Shown: one piece after another, positions 12,191 through 23,530 of the stretch | How positions within the stretch are numbered: position 1 is the first letter of the stretch | How the letters are laid out: every line of letters starts with the position of its first letter | Assembly: GCF_008831285.2 (NCBI RefSeq) | Contig: NC_045150.1 | Span: forward strand, 806,001-870,000 | Source of the DNA: Nymphaea colorata | Lineage: Eukaryota > Streptophyta > Magnoliopsida > Nymphaeales > Nymphaeaceae | Length of the DNA stretch: 64,000 nt | Reading direction: 5' to 3' | The notes under the pieces: generated by a model | Databases searched by the model: none | The model's input: only the letters and a program-made list of their open reading frames with translations | Told to the model about the DNA's origin: nothing | Made by a program: the position numbers and the translations under genes

Positions 12191-12644
12191 TATACATCAT
12201 ATAATTTAATAAAAAAATGTTATTGTATATAGAAATGGATATAGATGAAGAAAAATAGAGGAAGAAAGTTTATTGTTATATATAGTTTTACACTAGCACA
12301 TTATTTTCTAGTAGTTACTTATTCACTCTAGGCTTCTTGTTGTGAGATGGAAAAAGAGTATTCATTCACTCTAAGTTACTTGTTATATATTAGTGGAGTT
12401 TACTTTAATGTGGCAAGAAGAGTAAAGGAGAAGAATTTTGGTGGTGCAAATTATTGTTTCATTTACAAAACTTATAAGATGAGGATTAGTTTTTACCATT
12501 AACAATACTAATCATATTCAATATGAGTGTGCTACGTTGCAAGAAAGCCAATTGTGCAAAAGTTAAAAGCCACTTGTTACATACTATTGTAGTTTTCTTG
12601 TTATGTCATGAAATCGAATAAAAGTTTTCAAGATTCTTTTCCCT
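12191..12644. other. AT-rich spacer, no gene seen
   Basis: Short AT-rich segment between the copia element and the PIF/Harbinger-type element. Nothing recognised. Confidence 0.5.
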
Positions 12645-12700
12645 TTAGGGTGCGTTTGATGCACCGGTTGAAATCGAAATTTTCGGAAAAATTCGTACAG

Positions 12701-12857
12701 GCGGGTGAAATTCCACCCGCTCGACACCCTCCCCCGACCGACGAAATTTCACCCGCCTGACGAAAACTGCATCAAACGGGGCGAAATTCACCCCGTTTTT
12801 TTCAAAAAGGAGCGGGTGGAATTCCACCCGCTCGACACCCTCCCCCGACCGACGAAA
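12701..12857. repeat. Direct repeat pair inside the PIF/Harbinger-type element
   Basis: A unit of about 46 bp starting GCGGGTGAAATTCCACCCGC at 12701 recurs at 12812 with one or two changes. The start of each unit is itself a small inverted repeat (GCGGGTG...CACCCGC) able to form a hairpin. Confidence 0.8.
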
Positions 12858-12880
12858 GACCAACCCCTCGCAGCTCACCT

Positions 12881-13013
12881 TCTCACCCTCGCACCAGCTC
12901 TCACCGTTGCACAAGCTCTCACCGTCGCACCAGCTTCTCACTGTCGCACCAGCTCTCACCGTCGCACCAGCTTCTCACCGTCGCACCAACTCTCACCGTC
13001 GCCTTCTCACCGT
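12881..13013. repeat. Minisatellite, unit of 18-19 bp
   Basis: About seven tandem units of the form TCTCACCGTCGCACCAGCT with small changes. It lies inside the PIF/Harbinger-type element and is the most GC-rich part of the region. Confidence 0.85.
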
Positions 13014-13142
13014 GAACAGGCCTAACTAAGCCTGAGATCGTTTCAGCTACAATCTACAGTTCAATCGTGGTTAACTTTTGGGGCTTTTGGTGTCGATAGA
13101 TTCCTCTCAAAGAGATCTTTCCAAAGGAGGTGAAATTGCGAC

Positions 13143-13510
13143 GATGGGCCCAATATAGAGCGAGTTACGGCCTCTGAAAGTCGCAACAGCTTCTGTCCTG
13201 CTATTCCGCCGACCAGTCTGTGTTTTCGGCAACTTTGCCGGCGATCGGACCATTGGATCAAACTGATTCCGGTGCCAATCGATCCGTGACATCCATACGA
13301 TCCTCTCCACCAAATTTGAGATGATCGGCCCAGTATAGAGCGAGTTACGGCCTCCGAAAGTCGTAACAGATTCTGTCCTGCTATTCCATCGAACAATCTA
13401 TGTTTCCGACGACTTTACCGGTGATCGGACACGTTGGATCAAACTGATTCCGGTGCCATTCGATCCGTGACATCCATACGATCCTATCCACCAAATTTGA
13501 GGATGATCGG
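13143..13510. repeat. Tandem duplication of about 180 bp
   Basis: 13143-13322 and 13323-13510 align over their length. Both contain ATAGAGCGAGTTACGGCCTC, TCTGTCCTGCTATTCC and TGATTCCGGTGCCA. Open frames crossing the repeat on either strand resemble no known protein, so I treat them as chance frames. Confidence 0.8.
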
Positions 13511-13948
13511 ACCATGGATAGTGAATCTGGATGTGACAGCCAGAATATGGCGGAAATCGGCGGCGTCCAATCCTGAGAATGGCGGAAACAGGCGACAGGT
13601 GAACCGAATCTTCAAGACCCAACGAGTTGGCCTTACACTACTCGGATTTGCCTCAAATTTGGGGCGTCCAATCCTGAGAATGTTGGCTTGCTGATGACCA
13701 AATTTGGTGGTTTTTGGAGACTTCTACGATTTTATACAAATTTTGGAGTGAAGCTCCCTCAATCAGATTAAATTTTTTCTTTGCATCAAACAAACATGGT
13801 TAAATTTACCACTTTAATTTCTTCTTATGCATCAAACATGACCTCAAATCGGAAGAGGATTAAATTTCATCCTGAAATTTTTTACAGAAAAATTTTTCAG
13901 AAAAATTTACCACGTTAAATTCTTCCATGTGCATCAAACGCACCCTTA

Positions 13949-14733
13949 TGCATGACAATAATTTTTCTTCTTATGCTAGATAGTCCTAATAAAAGGTTGT
14001 TGAATCAATGTGTTATTTATTTAACCAAGATAGTGACTAAAATTAGAGGTAGAACAGAAAGTGGGACATAAGATTGCAGCTGAATTTGACTAGATGTCAC
14101 TAATAAATAGTTTGATATTTGTTCGCATCATTACTATTGGGAAAAAGTGTCACAATAACATATTTGAAACTCTGAGAACAAATAAATTTACAAATAATTC
14201 AATTGTTATGATCTTTTTCTCTCTTTTTTTCAGTTTTAAGCTATAATAATAATCTCCTAAAGCAAGCAGCATCAGTGGCTGAGGGAGGTGTGGGCATAGT
14301 ATGGGCAATTGCCACACATGCCCAGAAATTGTTATTTTTATATTGAAATTTCATGGCTGTTTTTTGAATTTACACAGATGCCCTTAAAAATTTACATTAT
14401 ATAACTAGTGCCCCTTTGTTGAAATTTTATGGCTCCACCCCTAAGAAGCATGACTTACTTTTGCATACAAGAGAAAGCAAAAGACATTTGGTATGATTCA
14501 AGTTTATCTAAATAGTCATTGTAAACATCAATATTTAGAGTAATTTGTACATAAACTTTTGTGTTATAATCAAACCATAAATTTGATAAACTTTGCATAT
14601 CATTGTGGGTCATATCCTTGGTAGCCCATGCATAACTAAAACTAATTTTGACATTTAAGCCACGCAATAGAGTACAGAAGATGGTGAAATTTTTCTCCTC
14701 ACCCATAGTTAGCATAATTGGAACTAAAACTTG
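13949..14733. other. AT-rich DNA with a possible old inverted-repeat element
   Basis: At about 14268-14445 the sequence starts CAGTGGCTGAGGG and ends TGGCTCCACCCCTAAG, with GGGC- and GCCC-rich words inside. This resembles the common plant GTGGCGGAGCC-type repeat; similar ends occur near 29.85 and 52.49-52.65 kb. No target duplication was found. An 86-codon minus-strand frame at 14455-14715 is not recognised. Confidence 0.35.
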
Positions 14734-16030
14734 ACTACTTTAGTATTTCATTTCTAGGTAGTTGTTTTCAAACTGAGAAACTAAATTCATTAGTTTACAA
14801 TTTATGTAGGGTGAATTCGTATTTATGCTCTCAAGCAAAAATTTCTCAAAAAAACAAAAAGCATCCTTTAGAATGTATACAATTAAGAAATTAGGTAGGG
14901 TACCTATGAAGTGTAAGTTACAATAGTTGTCACTGACCACATTTTCATTCATTTTTACTAAAGACATGATTCTTGCCATGTGTCCATGTTGAAAATTGTG
15001 CATAGACAAATAAAAATGCTCTGATAAAATTTATTTTGAAAGACAGCAGAATTTTTTTTTTTTGTGCCGCTTAGTTACCTTAACTGAGAACTATAACTAG
15101 TTTAATGTTTTATTTCTATGCAGTTGTTTTCAATTTGTGAAACTAAATTCATTATTTTACAATTTATGTAGGATGCATTCCTACTTATACCTTTAACAAA
15201 ACTTCGAAAAAAAAAGAAAAACAAAATTTAGATTGAAATGTATACAATTGAAAAAATACAAAAGAGGTATCTTTGAAGTGTAGGCCACAATAGTCATCAT
15301 TGACCACATTATTCAGTCCTACATACATGATTATGGTCATGTGTCCATGTTAAAAATTGTGCAAATAAATAAAAACTCTCACATAAAATTTTATTTCAAA
15401 AAATGGTGGAGCTTTATTTGCTCCACGTAGTTAGCCAACTGAGGAATTAAACTTAACTAGTTTATGTCTTATTTGCATGCAGTTGTTTACAAATCAAGAA
15501 ACTGAATTCGTGAGTTTACAATTTATGTAAGATGAATTCCTAATTATAACCTCAAAAAAACAAACGATGTGATTCTTACCATGTGTCTATGTTGAAAATT
15601 GTGCATAGATAAATAAAAATGCTCTGATATAATTTATTTCAAAATGTGGTGGAATTTTTCTCTGCTCCCTATAGTTAACTTAATGGTGAACTAAAACTTA
15701 ACTAATTTAAAGTTTTATTTTCATGCAGTTGTTTTAAATTGACAAACTAAATTCATTACTTTACATTTAATGTATTACTTTAAATTTCATGTAGGATAAA
15801 TTCCTACTTATACACTCAAACAAAACTTTTCAAAAAAATAAATGCAACTTAGGACATATATACAATTAAGTAGTTACAATATTGTATCTATGAAGTATAG
15901 GCTACAACAATTCCCATTGACTACATTATCATTTATTTTTAGATGGGGACATGATTTTTGGCATGCGTCCATGTTGAAATTGTGCGTAGACAAATAAAAA
16001 TGCTCAAATAAAAGCTATTTCAATCTTCTA
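14734..16030. repeat. Divergent tandem array, four copies of a unit of about 360 bp
   Basis: Copies start near 14734, 15096, 15457 and 15701. Each opens with ACTAGTTTA...TTTCATGCAGTTGTTTTCAA, continues AAACTAAATTCATTA-TTTACAATTTATGTAGG, and ends with ATGTGTCCATGTTGAAAATTGTGCATAGA then AAATAAAAATGCTC. (These are described as separate short words; each copy varies.) Copy 3 lacks about 115 bp from its middle. Copy 1 has an 89-codon open frame on the minus strand (14740-15009) with no recognisable domain; the other copies do not keep it. Confidence 0.8.
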
Positions 16031-16644
16031 AATGACGATCAATGTTTCAACACTGTCAATGAAAATGATCGTTTATAGATATGGAAAATATAGGCCTTGT
16101 CTCAGTGACAAGTAAAAGTAAATTAAGTCACCTCACAAGCCTTCTTCTTAACAGGGAAGATTATCAAAAGGCTATACACAAAAAAATATATATATGTTGA
16201 ATGTCGAATAATACACACATCGTTAATTAAAGATTCTCTTACCTTACATAAATTGCTATATATATTTTTATAAGATCAATGGTGATATGGCTAAGGCGCT
16301 TCGGGCAACTGGAATGATAGAAGGATTGAAATTTTGGGGCGGAAGACTAAAGTAAATGGACTTATGAGAGGTGTTCCTTTTGGAATACAAGTCATTTCAG
16401 ATGACCTTCCCGAGAAAAAACTGACGCCCCCAAAACCAAAGAGAAATAATTCCATCTTGTCAATGGAGAGTGTTATTGAAAGTCCCTTTCATTGCCAGTC
16501 ACCACCCACAAGAAGCAACTGATTGTTGCGTTTTCATGGATCCAAAGCACTGCAGCTGACATCCCAACATAAACATATACTTTCATTTTCGATATTGTAT
16601 GTATGTTTCTCTGAAAGCAGAACAGAGTAGGTAACAACATAAAC

Positions 16645-16700
<56 letters not shown>

Positions 16701-17117
16701 CATGGGCTTGCATCGCAGGCTTGTCTCCAACCGTTTCTAGCAGCTTTCAGTCCATAAGTCCCTTGAATGGAACCGTGCTGTGATATTGCATCTTGTTGAA
16801 GGTATTAACCTGTGGAGTCTTGCATTTGTTCTTAGATACTCAAGCGATCACAGAGCTTTTTTACAGCTTTATCCGGCTATCTGTTGAGGTGTGAACGCTT
16901 CAAAGTGATTCAAATAAATGATATCACATGCTTTATTCAAAGTATTCGTAAGGAGGTTCTACAGTTTAACAAGGTTCATGAGCCTCCGTATGCACCAAAC
17001 TCGCCCGGCGACGATCAGCAGTATGGTATGCAGGTGGGATATTAATCTTGTGGCGTGCAGATTAACACATTGTTCATTGTGATACTGGCCTCTTTTTTTC
17101 TCTCTCTCTCTCTCCCC
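16031..17117. other. Unassigned sequence with a CT microsatellite
   Basis: Contains (TC)n at 16648-16696 and a shorter CT run near 17093-17114. The frame at 16334-16522 (starting GRKTKVNGLMRGVPFG) and the segment near 16890-17040 (VIQINDITCFIQSIRKEVLQ) read like coding fragments but match nothing I recognise. Confidence 0.4.
16648..16696. repeat. (TC)n microsatellite
   Basis: Uninterrupted dinucleotide run of about 49 bp. Confidence 0.95.
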
Positions 17118-19420
17118 GGGGTAATTTTCAGGGCCACCTCCTATCATTTACAGTAGTTTATGGTCCTATTGTGGGTTAGACTTATGGCAGATCATCTCCT
17201 TGAGTAGCTCGAGCCACATCATTGCAGGCGACGTCAGTTGCTTACTTTGGTTGCAAGATTCAAATCACTACGTTCCACTTAATGCGGCTATTCGAAGCTT
17301 GCAGAATTTCATTCAAGAACATGCTATGTGCCCTCTCCCTGCCTTAAGTGATTGTTTCTCCTGGTCCAGTAAGAGAATTAATCCATCCTTGTGCCTTTTG
17401 GACAGGGCTACAGTGACTTCAGACATTTTAGATGTCATGACTCATGCCGGATCCGGATATCAAACCCCATATAGCGAGTCAGACAATATATCCCATCATG
17501 GTGTTTTTATTTATATCTTGGGGAGACTCAGCCGCACAATTCCAAAACATTTAGGTTCGACTAATGGTGGTTAAGTGAAAATAACTTTGGTGATATTTTC
17601 ATATCATCTTGGTCGTTACCTCGCCTGGCTAGATGGGTGGCTCAAATGTTCAATTGAAAGATAAGTAGAGCGAAAGTTCACATCAAGGCTTGGCTTTAAT
17701 GTAATAATGTTGCCAAGTTCCATCTCATTAATTCATGGGAGACCGAATTACTCAAGCTCACTGCTCAATGGGCTCCTTAATGAAGAACATGCCTTGTTGT
17801 CGGAAGATCAATTAACATGTATTGGTAGGCGAATGGAGCAGTTGTCCTTGTCTATTAATGATTGGAGGAGAAAGGAAGAGATTAAATGGAAAACTCGTTC
17901 GCGCGTGTAATTGCTCAAATGTGGTGATAGAAATACCAAGTTTTTTCCAGCATATGGCATCTCACAAACGTTGGAAAAATCTGTTTTCTTCCATGACTAT
18001 CGAGGGGGGTTCACTACCAGTCTAATGTTTGTATCTTTGCCGCTACCAGTTATCATAAGAAGATATTCTCTAGTAGGATTGCCTAGGTGGGTGGCATTGG
18101 TTCTTTTTACTCATTCCTCTCTCTCGCTGATTAGTTCAGGCTCACGGTATACAGATGCCATCTATAGAACAAGAAATTAAGGCTGCAGTAAAAGGCTTGA
18201 CAGGGCCTTGGAGATACCGTTAGGATGGATCCCATTAAACTTGTCCCTTGAGTTTCACAGAAATGATCCATCCAATGAAACTTGGCAGTCAGCCATTTTT
18301 TGTATTAAAGTTGCATCTCAAGGAGGCATAAGACCGAGTGCTATGGCCATTTTTGTTTCAATGTTTTTAAAATCATGGATGCTGTGAGTTATGGTCCATG
18401 GACCTTAATGGATGAAGGAATTAGTGACCACGGTGGAAGCACAAATTCACATTAGTGGTAGTTAGGGTTGCGACAGGGCTGTTCCCTTTATTCATATCTC
18501 TTCAACATCTCTTCTTGTCATTCATATCCTTCAGCCGGTTCCTTTCATTAATTTTCCGGCAATGTTGAAATATGCAGATGATGTTTATAGTTTTTGGGGA
18601 AGATTATAAGTTAACTATAATCTCTCAAATGGTTCGCATTCTCTCAATTTTTACAGCTCCAACAGTTTGTCGGTTAATGAGGAAAAGTGTAGGTGATGAT
18701 CAATTGCGAAACGCTTTTGAAAAATATTTTTAATTACACGGCTGGGGGAACCATCATTCTCATATTTGTGTTTCCATTACACATTACAAAGGTCACCACG
18801 GCAGCTTGGAGAGATGTTCTGCATAAAATTGAACAAAAAAAAATGTTACAAACATGGAAAAGTCAGTATCCATCCATCATCCATGGCAGAAGGGTCACTC
18901 TTTTCAGGCATGATTTTTTCTTTTATCCTTCAGTTTCTTAGGTCGGTTCATTTTGTGTCCACTACAATAGTCAACCAAATAGAAATCATCTTCAGAAAGT
19001 TTTCATGGTATGATAAGGATGACACACACAAAAGACATCTTGTTAAATGGGAAGAGGTGGGTGCTTCGGTATTCCTTCTATTCGGTCTAGAAATGTAGCT
19101 TTGCTTGTGAAATGGTAGCATGAAAGATCTAATACAGAATCAAACTAGGCACAAATGATGAGAAACAAGTATGATTTGTATGTAAGTGGATTGCAGAGTC
19201 CCCATCCGTATGATTGGCTATTACAAGTCCAACTTATGAATCGCGTGGATGGATCAAGGCATTTAAATGGGTTGGTGGATCGGAATAGACCAGCGGGTTA
19301 TTGTTGTAGAGTCAGTCATTCGAGAGCCGGTCTTCCAAAGATGGCTGTTTGCTATGGAAATGCTGGATTCTTACAACTTGGTGGCATTTGGATGACGAAA
19401 CAACGGGTTACTTAGAGGAC
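17118..19420 (+). pseudogene. L1-type LINE ORF2 remnant (endonuclease and reverse transcriptase)
   Basis: Broken frames on the plus strand follow plant L1 ORF2 order. An endonuclease part (VVYGPIVG near 17150; IIAGD near 17220; FSWSSKRINPSLCLLDRA near 17360; SD-N/H motif near 17480) comes first. The linker before RT reads EEIKWKTRSRV and LLKCGDRNTKFF near 17880-17945. RT traces include RQGCSLYSYLFN near 18470 and the catalytic YADD in MLKYADDV near 18563. The post-RT region reads AAWRDVLHKIEQKK near 18800 and KRHLVKWEEVG near 19030. Parts of RT are deleted and many stops are present. It is related to the second LINE at 53.9-60.6 kb. Confidence 0.8.
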
Positions 19421-19474
19421 AGGTATCCTTGTTATGTAACAACAGTCATAGGAGGCTTGAAATGTTATCAGGAG

Positions 19475-19533
<59 letters not shown>
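19475..19533. repeat. (TC)n microsatellite
   Basis: About 59 bp with a single interruption, just after the LINE remnant. Confidence 0.95.
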
Positions 19534-19536
<3 letters not shown>

Positions 19537-19743
19537 CAGAGCAGAACGAAATAGATGTCGAGAAGTGAATAGTTTGTCTCGAGATTTACGGTCATATAAA
19601 ATTGACGGATCAAATCAATCAATACATTTAAACGCATATTGGTGATCAAATAAGGGCACAAAAAGAGGGGCCATTGGAGAACAGAGTGGATCAAGGAAGA
19701 GAAGAAGCACCAAACTGAGCTTGACGGCCATGGACATATATGA

Positions 19744-19749
19744 TTTATT
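19744..19749 (-). terminator. Candidate polyadenylation signal for the zinc-ribbon gene
   Basis: AATAAA on the minus strand, about 157 bp past the stop codon of the 19906-20250 gene. A (CA)n run (19817-19836) lies between them in the presumed 3' UTR. Confidence 0.5.
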
Positions 19750-19905
19750 CCACACTAGCAAAGCAGAACATTTCTTTTCCAATTCATCACTTAAGACCCC
19801 AAACAAGGCTGGAAAAACACACACACACACACACACGAAGAAGACGAAGGTGATTTTTGGGATTAATTTGTACAGAAAGGGGGGCCGGTCTCTCACTCTA
19901 CATGT

Positions 19906-20250
19906 TCAGAGACAAGATCCGCAGAAGGGGCAGAAGCGAAACTCGGGATCGACGACGCGGGCGCAGGAGTGGCAGCGGAGGACGTCAGGGAGCGTGGGCG
20001 AATCGCTTCCACTGCCGTCGGATGGCGGCGGAAAGGAGGAATAGCGGTAAGGGATCAGCAGGGAGCAGTTGTCGCAGTACAGGGCAGGGGACTTACCGGG
20101 CCATCGCCAGACGGGGACGAAGAAGAGCTTCAGCACGTTTTCGTACTCGACAAGGGCAGCGTCGGAGCCGCAGCGGACGCAGCGGGTAGCTGCGCCCTTG
20201 AGCACCTGACGGACCTGCGGCTGCACTCCGCCGATGAAGAAGAAGAACAT
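19906..20250 (-). CDS. Small zinc-ribbon protein, conserved in plants (114 aa, intronless)
   Basis: The protein starts MFFFFIGGVQPQVRQVL and contains KLFFVPVWRWPGK and EFRFCPFCGSCL, features of a conserved plant family with a zinc-ribbon (zinc_ribbon_15-like) fold. Four CxxC pairs are at residues 24/27, 59/62, 93/96 and 107/110, enough for two zinc sites. The function of this family is not known to me. I chose the ATG at 20250 because family members begin with MFFFF. The frame stays open upstream to another ATG at 20328, which would add 26 mostly basic, low-complexity residues (EEGKKKRRREGRGG). The frame is intact, and its GC content is much higher than its surroundings. It lies alone between a LINE remnant and a hAT remnant, so the neighbours say nothing about its role. 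Confidence 0.85.
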   Translation of the reverse strand: MFFFFIGGVQPQVRQVLKGAATRCVRCGSDAALVEYENVLKLFFVPVWRWPGKSPALYCDNCSLLIPYRYSSFPPPSDGSGSDSPTLPDVLRCHSCARVVDPEFRFCPFCGSCL

Positions 20251-20340
20251 CTCCGGCTCAGACTTCTCTCCTCCTCTTCCCTCCCTCCGCCTCTTTTTCT
20301 TTCCTTCTTCCGCTCTCGTCGCTGCCACCGCCGCTTCTAG

Positions 20341-21509
20341 AATCGAGTGGACTCATCCTGCTTTTATTACTTGGAAGACAAGATAAAGGGTTGTTTAGTG
20401 CCAAATAGCTTTTCTTATCTGAAGTTTTTGTTTCTTTTTTTTATTTGCCTCTTAAGTGACCGAACGCAAAGTACTATAAAAAAAAAATCAATAAATTTTC
20501 TTGAAGGCAAAATAAAAGTTTTCGAAATAAAAAATTCCAAAAACAATTTTAATGTGATAATTATTTGAAAATGGTTTAAAATAATTGCCAAGAAAATTTT
20601 CAATGTAATAAAAAATTAAAAGTAAGTTAGAAAAAGTTAACACTCAAACACTTTCCATTGACATCCTCGTATTCAATTTCTTTTTTATGACTTCTACGTT
20701 CGCGTTGTTTCCATTGAACTTAACTTGTTTAGCTTGCGCAAAGTTAAATTAGTTAATTAATTAGTATCTCATTCAATTTTTTTTGACAATGAATTAGGTA
20801 ATTTTTTTAATACAATGAACTCAGACATGACTGCAGCTAGAACTCTACAAGTATCATGTACTTTCTAAATTCTAACTATTAAGTCATACCAGTTTCCAAA
20901 TCAAACCTTCAACTTTAAAATATAGCATCATAAATATAAAATAAACGTGTAATTTTTAAAAATACGGATGCTTCTAAAGTGCCAATCTCATCAATATATC
21001 TAATATATGTGATGCAAATTGATGTGCATATCTATGTGTTTTCTTTTTGTTCGAACTTTGAACTTTGAACAAATTTTAGATTATTCGAGAGCTTGACTAT
21101 TGAGCTAGAAACTTCGAGCAATTTGCTTTTTTGGAAAACTGTCATAGAAGTGTGACAACCCAAGCTCCTGCATACAGTATGGCATACACATAAATAACTA
21201 AATCAATTACAACTAAATATAAATTGCTTTTCATAATAAATCAATTACAACTATATGTTTTTTTGTTGATAATTTGATTGTCTATTTCTGTCACTTTTGA
21301 TCGAAGCTGTAAGCAGCTTTCATATTCAAATAGTATATTGGCTTAAAAAATTGCAATGCCAAACACTTGTTATGTAATTGTTATCTCTCACATTTTGATG
21401 TTGGACTTAGTGTCTTGTAGACTTATATTATGTTATTTGGAATTCAATCATTTATTCACTATTGTCATGGAGTTATTGATCATGCTAACTTATTAATGAT
21501 TGTCTATGA
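20341..21509. other. AT-rich intergenic DNA, presumed promoter side of the zinc-ribbon gene
   Basis: No gene recognised. The first few hundred bases are upstream of the minus-strand zinc-ribbon gene and must hold its promoter, but no clear TATA box stands out. Confidence 0.45.
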
Positions 21510-22949
21510 TAAACATGTAAATATGGGTGATACTTCAGACTCCATTGCAAACGACAAAGAGCCCGATTAGAAGCACGCTGTGTTTGTTGATAAGAAAAGG
21601 AAAAAAGTCAAATGCTCATTTTGTTAGAAAGATATGTTTGGTGGCTCAGATAAAACAACATCTTGCCCATATACAAGGCAAAGTTGAACCTTGTGAAGAA
21701 GTAGATCTAGCAATGAAAAACAAAATATTAAGAGTATCTCATAGGGTTTAGGGCTTAAAAAATGAAGAAGAAAAGAAAGCAAAAAAAAAACAACAGGTGA
21801 TTCAAATTCCAATGAAGATGATGAAAATGATGTCGTTAGACTATTTAAGATGCAGGAAGGAAAAAATTTACATAACATTGTTATTAATAATGTGTGTAAG
21901 TTTACAAATTTGAAGCAACTAAATTTAAAGTATCAAATTAACAAGCAAACAAGGCAAAGAATATGTGAAGCTATTTCAAGGTTTTTCTATCAGGCTACAA
22001 TTCTGTTCAATGTAGCTAGTTCTCCTTATTTCAATGAAATGGTCCGCGTAATAGTTGAAGCTGGACTTCATCGAAAGCCCTTTAGCAGAAAGGAAATTGT
22101 AGGAAAGTTTTTAGATAAAAAGTTAAAAAAAATTATAGATATATCATTGAAAAATTTCAAAGAATCATAGGTTTTGATTGAGCTGATGGCTGGAAGCACA
22201 ATGGAAGTTGATATTGGTCAATTTTTTGGTTCATTATCTCAAAGGAGTATGCTTTTTTAAGTCTGATGGCTAGAAAGGCAATAGAAGTAGAACATTGATC
22301 AATTTCTTGGTTTATTGTCTCGAATGAGTATACTTTTTTTAAGTCTATTGATATACATGATGTTGTCAAAGATGCAAATAACTTATTGAAGATGTTAAAC
22401 CAAACTGTGATAGAAGTTGGCAAGAAGAATATATATAAGTAACTACCCGTTGCTCAATTCTCAATCTCCTTAAATGTTCAAGTATTTGTAGTTTTCATGT
22501 TATAAACTTGTAACTTTTGTATTTAACTTTCTTTAGAGGTTATAATTGGCACTGTTACCAATTTTGCAGCCATAGGGTGACTGTTAAAAAAGAATATAAC
22601 TTGTTTTAGACCCCATGCCGTGTTCATTGCTTAGATTTGATTATTAAGGATATTTAGAAGACGGCCAAAGTGAATAATTGCATATCTAAAGCAATGACAA
22701 TAACCAAATTTGTGTATAACTATACTTTGTTGTTGCACAAGGTAAGAATTTTTTCACAATCAAGAAGGAAATTTTTAAGTTAGTGGAAATAAGGTTCACA
22801 ACAAATTTTATTTTGCTTTAGAGTTTGTTAGAAAACTAAAAAAATGAAAAAATTGTTTTGAACCCATTTTTTAGAAGATGGTAACTATATTTGTAAAGGT
22901 AGTTGAACATCTAATTCAAGTATTGAAATTGCTTGATACAATCTAAAAT

Positions 22950-23047
<98 letters not shown>

Positions 23048-23530
23048 TTTAAAGAAATATACAGTGGTGATGAAAAAAAATACAAAGTTTATTACGAAAT
23101 AATCGACAAGGAACAGGCGAGCGAGCTCCACCACCCTCTTCATGTTATAGGATATTCCTTGAATCCTGCACTTCAGTATTCATATTCATTCTCAACATTA
23201 AAAATTTAATGGTGATTAGACTACAAACTTATACTTTTATATTTTCATCTGCTTATTTAGTTTTCATAATGGATTTTTTTCATACTTGTTATTTTTAGGA
23301 CCTTGAAGTTAGGTGTGAACTAAAAAATGCATTATGCGCTTAGAGCAAGATGTTCAAAAAGTAATGGATGCAACATTACATGTTTACTTTTGCTTTTCAG
23401 TTTTCACTTATAACTTCATCTAGTATAATATCAACTACATCTTAAACTTTTTTTTCATTAGATCGAAGAATTTACACAGTCTCAATCAGATTTTGGTACT
23501 TCTTTGGCAATGAAAAGCAGACCAAAATGA
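21510..23530 (+). pseudogene. Decayed hAT (Ac-like) transposase with BED finger
   Basis: Plus-strand frames give hAT transposase domains in order. The BED zinc finger is at 21550-21715 (KHAVFVDKKRKKVKCSFC, then QHLAHIQGKVEPC), with the usual Trp before KH now a stop. A DUF659-like segment is at 21850-22170 (RICEAISRFFYQATILFNV, SPYFNEM). Near 22340-22440 comes DVVKDANNLLKMLNQTV. Near 22600-22760 are PCRVHCLDLIIKDI and AMTITKFVYNYTLLLHKV, the conserved central hAT block. After an (AT)n run, PLHVIGYSLNPALQYS near 23130 and DFGTSLAMKSRPK near 23490 continue the C-terminal part. Stops and frameshifts are spread throughout. I found no terminal inverted repeats. Confidence 0.8.
22954..23044. repeat. 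(AT)n microsatellite
   Basis: About 90 bp of pure AT dinucleotides, grown inside the hAT remnant. Confidence 0.97.

Larger units (their letters stand above)
12648..13945. mobile_element. Non-autonomous PIF/Harbinger-type DNA transposon (1298 bp)
   Basis: The ends are inverted repeats: left GGGTGCGTTTGATGCA, right TGCATCAAACGCACCC. The 3-bp target duplication TTA is exact on both sides (12645-12647 and 13946-13948). Short GGG-starting TIRs with a TTA duplication are the hallmark of PIF/Harbinger (Tourist-like) elements. Extra copies of GCATCAAAC lie inside (near 12768, 13772 and 13829), as subterminal repeats. No transposase frame is present. The interior is much more GC-rich than the flanks and is built of direct repeats, listed separately. 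Confidence 0.85.

Noticed and set aside
13061-13622. Overlapping minus-strand frames of 68-111 codons
   Set aside because: They cross the 180-bp duplication of a transposon and resemble no protein; the high GC content makes long chance frames likely.
14740-15009. 89-codon frame as a gene
   Set aside because: Lies in one unit of a tandem array; the other three units do not keep the frame.
22885-23143. Two open frames of repeated Ile-Tyr residues
   Set aside because: Pure translation of the (AT)n microsatellite.
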